A stretch of 11,696 nt of DNA from Hydnum rufescens UP504 (taxonomy: Eukaryota; Basidiomycota; Agaricomycetes; Cantharellales; Hydnaceae), in contig MU129351.1 of assembly GCA_014904985.1 (NCBI GenBank), positions 6,762 through 18,457 on the forward strand, given 5' to 3'. Under the pieces are notes generated by a model. It made no database searches. It had not been told where the DNA came from and worked only from the letters and a program-made list of their open reading frames with translations. Positions 7,387 to 11,696 of the stretch are shown here, piece by piece; the first letter of the stretch is position 1; each line of letters begins with the position of its first letter. The position numbers and the translations under genes were made by a program.

Positions 7387-8062
7387 TTACCAATCAGGAG
7401 GTGGTCTCCTGTATGAGGTTAGGAGGTTGGGGTTACGGAAATATGCTGTGGATCCAGAAGGTATGGTCTTATCAATTAAGGGTTCAATTTCCAATTCCTC
7501 TGAGTCTGAGTCACTGTCTGATAGATCTTGGGCTGGGAGAAGCTTAGGTTCCCCAGTCCTTCTGAAGAATACCTTGACTCTGTTAGCAGCAACAGATCCC
7601 TTCATAGGTGTCCCATCTAATTCCTCAAGTTTATAGGCACCTGAAGATGAGTATTTTCTTACTCTGAATGGTCCAGCCCATCTGTCTCTATACTTTTTAC
7701 CAGCAAATTTATTATTGACATCAAATTTTGCTTGGTAGACTAGCACTAGAGTACCAGGTGAATAGGGGTCTGTGGTAAGAGTTCTAGCATGTCTTCTTGC
7801 AAAGTCCTGAGCTGCTCTAACTCTGGATTCTTCATTGGATTTTGCAGCAAGCTGTCTGTCTCTGTTCAAGGCCACAAACTGTTTAGTCCTCATGGCTAAT
7901 AAGTCTGTTGTTGTTTTGACCTTATGCCAGTCAATCATTTGTCATGATTTGTCTGAGATATGAAAAGGGAACAAAGGAGCTTTGCCATACAATAAGAAAT
8001 AGGGAGAGAACCCAGTTGTTCTCTTTGTGGTGACTCTGTCTGCCCACAAAGCAGCAGTAGAA
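7387..8062 (-). pseudogene. pol: Integrase C-terminal region with GPY/F module, Ty3/Gypsy
   Basis: This frame follows the integrase core after a one-base shift near 8051-8062. It begins with AALWADRVTTKRTTGFSPYF, the conserved segment after the DDE core. In-frame TGA at 7942-7944 falls where related integrases have Trp (spacing to the next Trp in MIDWHKV agrees), so it reads as TGG to TGA. A helical stretch rich in Arg/Gln/Ala follows, then DRWAGPFRVRKYSSSGAYKL, the GPY/F-type module that contributes to DNA binding and multimerisation of Gypsy integrases. The tail is acidic (SDSDSDSEELE) and ends ...RRPPPDW at TAA 7387-7389. No chromodomain is visible after the GPY/F module, so targeting by a chromodomain is not supported for the part seen. 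Confidence 0.85.
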
Positions 8063-9112
8063 GTACTGACTCCAATGATGTTTCTTACGTTCACAAAGTC
8101 TCCAAATGGAATTAATCCAAGTGCGATGGCCACGTTCTATCATTCCATTACCTTGAGGGTGATAGGGTGAGGCCTTTACCAAGGGTATTCCATACTTTTT
8201 CATTAGAATCTCAAATGCACCTTCAAATTCTCCTCCATTATCTGAGGTTATTTGTGGTATGCATCCAAAGCGACATATGATGTCTTGGTAGACAAATTCA
8301 GCTACTAGGTCTGCCCTTTTTGTCTTGAGCATCCGTGCTTCAATCCATCCAGTTAAGTCATCACGTGCATCTACAATGTATTTGAAGCCATTAGATGGCA
8401 GACTCATGTCTACTACATCTATATTGAACTTCCGCAAGATTGTGGGCACATGTGTGGGTCTCAACTGTACTTTTGGTCTGTATGATGATCTTAGCTGGCA
8501 TTCCCTGCATGTTCTGCAATAGGTAGCCACATCTATCATCATGTTGGGCCAGAAGTAAGAATCAACAAGCTTCTTGTAGGTTGGATCTCGCCCTCTATGG
8601 CCTGAGTTATCATGGGCTTCCTTCATGAGCTCTATTCGTCTCTCAGGATCCCGTATAACAAGTTGGGGTAGGCCATGGTGATGTCTCCAGATTCGGTCAT
8701 CATATAGGAAGTATTGGCGTGTTGTTTGGATAAATGACTTTCGGTTAGTGATTCCTTTTGGGACCTTTAGAGTGTTAAGGTACTGTTCAATCTGGTCCCA
8801 ATAGGTGTCACTATCCTTGTCCTTTTGCTTGTGTTGATGATCCAGGATGTCCTCAGAATCTGAGTCTGAATTCGCATTTTCATTTTCATTTCTTTGACCC
8901 AGATATGCTTGTACTTCTTGGGTCACTTGATTTTCTGAAAATGCAGGCTGTGATCCAGAGGGTGTCATTGGCATCATCACGGGAATAGAATTCTCTTGAG
9001 GTTTTGAGGTGATGGATTGCATTGGGTATTTCGTCGGGTTCAAGTTGGAGTCGGGTTGTAGAGAGGAATTTGTTGTCTTTGGTGGAAAGTTGGAAGGGTG
9101 TGTACTCTTCAA
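8055..9112 (-). pseudogene. pol: Integrase zinc finger and DDE catalytic core, Ty3/Gypsy
   Basis: Integrase cuts and joins the element's cDNA ends to host DNA in the nucleus. Numbered from the frame start at 9112, residues 1-120 are a low-complexity linker with NSDSDSED. The HHCC zinc finger has His167, His172, Cys202 and Cys205 (AHDNSGH...CRTCRECQ). The catalytic core has Asp232 (NIDVVDM), Asp291 (TSDNGGEF) and Glu326 (GMIERGHR), with 34 residues between the last two, close to the D,D-35-E rule. YIVDARDDLTGW and SPYHPQGNG are typical core segments. The frame stays faithful to about HHWSQYFY near 8062, after which the wrong frame runs to a stop at 7931. A second frame change, whose exact site I could not fix, joins this segment to RNase H between 8886 and 9112. 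All catalytic residues are intact, so inactivation is by frame breaks only. Confidence 0.92.
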
Positions 9113-9872
9113 GCTCCTTGGGGTTCATTCCTGATATGAATTGACCACTCTCATCTGCTTCTAGTTCATCCTCACTATTTGAAGAATCTTCAGATGTATG
9201 TCTTCGCCGAGATAGACCATCAGGTCCAGCATGGCGTTCAGCAGGGACATGATGAAGTTCAAAATCAAACAGCTGTATGTAGGAGACCCATCTAGTCATA
9301 GCAGCATTGGGTAGGCTTGGAGTATTGATCATTTCTTTCAGAAATTTAGCATCCACCTCTACTCTGAAGTGAATACCCCATAGGTCATATCTGAGTGCTT
9401 TTAATGCTCGAAATAGGCCATACAATTCGATTTTTGGCTGGGAATAGCGACTTTCAACATCATTCCAGGTTATGGATCCATATAACAGTGGATGTCTTCC
9501 ATCTTCAAGGGTTTGGTACATGACATATCCAACTGCTGTCTGTGAACTATCAACAGCAATTGTGACCAGTCCTAGGTCAGAGTCACGTTCTTCCTGCCGA
9601 GGTACCTTAGCTAATGTTATATCCAGTGTCTTTAAAGCAGGTATGATAGTAATGGCTTGTTTAAGGATTCCCATAGCTTCCTCTGCTTCTTCAGTCCACT
9701 GAAATTCACTTGCTGGTATCTTTGTAAGCCTTGTCAATGGTTTTGCAATTTTAGCAAACTGCCAGATCCAGTTCCTAGCCACACCAGCTGTCCCAAGAAA
9801 GGCTTGGACATCAGTAAGGCTTTGGGGTCTAGGCCAGTTTAGAACCTTAGTTACAATTCCATGATGAGGTCT
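8886..9872 (-). pseudogene. pol: RT connection and RNase H domain, Ty3/Gypsy
   Basis: RNase H degrades the RNA strand during reverse transcription. The segment directly after TGA 9873 (RPHHGIVTKVLNWPRPQSLT, then DVQAFLGTAGVARNW) is the conserved RT thumb/connection region, in the same frame as both neighbours. Numbering from the internal GTG at 9782, WTEEAEEAM follows near residue 29. The catalytic acids are Asp78 (IAVDSSQTA), Glu119 (QPKIELYG), Asp144 (VEVDAKFL) and Asp188 (HAGPDGLSRRR), so the DEDD set is complete. The Ser/Glu-rich stretch after residue 195 is linker to integrase. The frame ends at 8886, after diverging from the integrase frame somewhere below 9112. There is no separate start codon; the domain is part of one polyprotein with reverse transcriptase and integrase. 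Confidence 0.92.
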
Positions 9873-10434
9873 TCAGCCTTCTAGTGAGCAGACATTTCCC
9901 ACTATGTGTACCATTGGAGTGGCTAAGACAAGTTTCTTTCCAGCTGCAGTACATCCTACCTCTATGAATGTTACAAGCATTTCATTCAAGGTGTGGGCAT
10001 ACTCCCAGATGAATTGTCGTATTCCAGGGTTTTCAGGTATTGGCTTGTCATTGTACCGCGTTTTTGGTCCTTTTAGTCCAATGTCATCCACAAAAACACC
10101 AGCACAATCTGGGATCATGTGGGATGCTGTATGGACAGTTGTTCGTTGGTACTCTTGCATTGAGTTGGTATAGCCCATAGGAAGTGATGTGAGTTGCATG
10201 TTTCCAGTTTCAGTCTGACATGCAGTCAAAGGTCTTGAATCCTGGTGTAAGGCTCTTTGGTGGTAGCCTGAGAAGAGATCAATTACACCATAGACTGAAT
10301 ATCCCACAAATGATTCAGCAAACTCATGAACATTTGGTGGTAACATTGAATCTTGGATTGAGACTGCATTGAGGGGCTGAAGATCATGGACAACTCGCCA
10401 ACCACCTTTAGGTTTAGCAACTACAAATACTCGA
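9873..10434 (-). pseudogene. pol: Reverse transcriptase domain, Ty3/Gypsy
   Basis: Copies the element's RNA into DNA in cytoplasmic particles. From the frame beginning near 10434 the order is RVFVVAKPKGGWRVVHDLQP, LPPNVHEFAE, then GVIDLFSGYHQ with the first catalytic Asp. LTSLPMGYTNS follows, then GVFVDDIGLKGP, the YxDD-type box with the second and third Asp, and PENPGIRQFIWEYAHTLNEM and AGKKLVLATP. These motifs match agaricomycete Gypsy elements. A single extra T (coding strand) in the TT at 10434-10435 separates this frame from the upstream SRSSYRS segment. TGA at 9873-9875 interrupts the thumb at ...CSLEG. By alignment the site is usually Arg, which fits CGA to TGA. Catalytic residues remain intact. 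Confidence 0.93.
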
Positions 10435-11626
10435 AGAGCGATAGGAGGATCGAGAGGGTTCAAGGGTGCCAGCCTTTACTTGGGATTTGAGCATTTCGAT
10501 TAGGTCTGGTTTGACAGCTTTGGGAATAGGGGATTGGAGGTAAGTGCCAAGGTATGTGTGGCACTGTCTCCATTATGTAATCCGGAAAATAATCGCTTTT
10601 GAATTGACCATGTTCATCATCTGTGAAGGAAATAGCTTTTCATTTTGTCCAAGGATGTAGACCATCAAGTCGAGTTCCTGAGGTTGAAGGAAATCCTGGG
10701 GTATGTTCTTCATGATTACCTCCATTCTCTCAGGGGTGAGTCGGTCTGTGTAGTGGAATTCACTCATTGGAGGAGGCCTTGTAGGTAAGGGCTTTAAATG
10801 TGGATGTCGTATGGGCTTATATGTAGCAATTTTCGGGGTTCAGTCTGGTACACTCATAGGTATAGGCAGCTTCTTCTTGGCAACTGGTTTATACTTCCCT
10901 TTGCCAGAAGATCTAACAAAATATCCTATAGTGCATGCCAGTTGGTGTTCGTATGTTGTAGGTCCAGTGTACTTTTTGCTTTCTTTGTTTCTGGCTTTTG
11001 CTAAGACACGTGCAAGATTGTCCTCCAGATTCTGTGTTCTGTAGGCCACAGAGGTCTGCCAGGACTGCATTCAGATATTCTGCAGGCATTCCTCCTTCTT
11101 GCATAGATACTCCTAGGAGATAAGGATTGTGCTCCAGGTCTGGATCTCTTGAACGTGTCTCTGGAAGTCAGAGAGCTTCAGAGAGCTTTCGTCCAAGGGA
11201 TGGGATGGTAGGTTCTTCATTGTTTTCCGCGTTTTTTGAAGGTCGAGCACCATACTGTCTGTATTCAGATAGAAGCTGGTCATCAACCTCCAGGCAAGCT
11301 GTGTCATCATCTGTCTCATCTTGATCACATGGAAGTGTGAGATCACAAGGTGGGTCTTTACCTGAGTGGTTCACACTTACTGGGATCTCAACTTGGATGG
11401 AGCTAACCCTATTCCTTTGATTCTTTTTATTCCTTTTAAGTTGCTGATTGTCTCCTGGCCAATGGTCTTCTGGTGTTGGTTCTTGGTAAGACCAAAGCCA
11501 AGAGGAGTGATTACGGTAGGATGTGTTGGTAGCTAAAATCTCATTTCTAGCTTGGTTGATAGGTGGATTGTCTATGGCATGTGGATTATGAGATGGTTGC
11601 TGATTGTTTGGTGTTTGGACTACCAA
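10435..11626 (-). pseudogene. pol: Pol region between protease and RT, multiply frameshifted
   Basis: Low-complexity N-terminal part (Asn/Gln/Pro-rich), then CDLTLPCDQDETDDDTACLE, LSEYRQYGARPSKN, and TGA at 11168-11170. The same frame continues through LPETRSRDPDLEHNPYLLG and MPAEYLNAVLADLCGLQN. A shift near 11032-11042 leads to DNLARVLAKARNKESKKYTG and GKYKPVAKK. Next comes TGA 10840-10842, then FHYTDRLTPERMEVIMKN. The next shifts are in the TTTT run at 10637-10640 (one base short), the GGGG run at 10529-10532 (one base long) and at 10434-10435. Between them HGQFKSDYFPDYIMETVPH and KPDLIEMLKSQVKAGTLEPS lead into RT. This is the pre-RT region of mushroom Gypsy elements; its function is mainly structural. 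No retropepsin D-[ST]-G motif is found, so protease must lie to the right. Confidence 0.75.
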
Positions 11627-11696
11627 GCAGGTAGAGGTGGGATTGTGATTGGTGGAAGAATAACAGGGTTGTTAAGTTGTGGGGGAAAAATTTTTT
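11627..11696 (-). other. Right edge, upstream pol sequence without clear frame
   Basis: One minus-strand frame here (NPVILPPITIPPLPAW, ending at a TAG) is Pro/Ile-rich and may be part of the upstream pol linker in yet another frame. The frame used from 11626 leftward meets a TAA about 45 nt upstream. The window ends in a short A/T run, so this cannot be resolved. Confidence 0.3.

Larger units (their letters stand above)
6931..11696 (-). mobile_element. Degenerate Ty3/Gypsy LTR retrotransposon, 5' end beyond window
   Basis: Minus-strand pol in the Ty3/Gypsy order RT, RNase H, integrase, running from the right edge leftward. All catalytic residues of the three enzymes are still visible, but the frame is broken by four TGA stops (11168, 10840, 9873, 7942) and about six single-base shifts. 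Gag and retropepsin would lie upstream, right of 11696. No LTR pair, primer-binding site or polypurine tract was identified. The interval is strongly CpG-poor (8 CpG in 9121-9720, against 34 in 4921-5520), as expected for a long-methylated transposon. It cannot be autonomous as it stands. Confidence 0.9.

Noticed and set aside
8051..8062. Programmed ribosomal frameshift within integrase
   Set aside because: There is no slippery heptamer at the site. Ty3-type programmed shifts lie between gag and pol, and several other random-looking shifts occur in the same polyprotein.
7942..11170. TGA read as Trp (mitochondrial or recoded genetic code) because all pol stops are TGA
   Set aside because: Trp is encoded by TGG many times in the same frames, and one TGA replaces a conserved Arg. 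The eIF4A fragment and the array also contain TAG and TAA stops. Nuclear decay explains all of these.

Overview
The window looks like accessory, transposon-rich DNA from a basidiomycete fungus, most likely an agaricomycete. Four things suggest this: short GT-AG introns of about 50 to 60 nt, a CT-rich fungal-type leader after a TATA-like box, a fragment of eukaryotic eIF4A, and a Ty3/Gypsy pol with the 'HDLQPLN' and 'VDDIG' type of reverse transcriptase common in mushroom genomes. I see no intact conserved host gene, tRNA, rRNA or CRISPR array.

Layout: 1-522 is purine-rich non-coding DNA with two strong inverted repeats. 523-2563 (minus) is one long unidentified Ser/Pro-rich, coiled-coil protein gene, broken by one TGA and one single-base frameshift, with a promoter-like region at 2577-2691. 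2820-3004 (minus) is a small spliced gene fragment. About 3121-6832 (plus) is an array of at least three decayed copies of an unknown protein-coding module. Its reading frame, exon starts and stop-codon positions can be matched between copies. An antisense, internally deleted eIF4A pseudogene (4866-5142) lies inside that array.

6931-11696 (minus) is the 3' two thirds of a Ty3/Gypsy retrotransposon. Read right to left it has a pre-RT linker, reverse transcriptase, RNase H, HHCC zinc finger plus DDE integrase, a GPY/F-type integrase C-terminus, and then an unexpected continuation of the same frame past the pol stop. Gag, protease and the 5' LTR lie beyond the right edge, and no LTR could be identified. 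Pol carries four in-frame stops, all TGA, and about six frameshifts, several of them one-base changes in homopolymer runs. It is strongly CpG-depleted.

Nothing here works together as an active system. The common theme is mutational silencing. Stops in the central array and the eIF4A fragment are mostly explained by C-to-T or G-to-A changes, and array copies differ mainly by transitions, as expected from RIP-like or methylation-driven mutation. The most novel item is the central repeated gene family, which I do not recognise.
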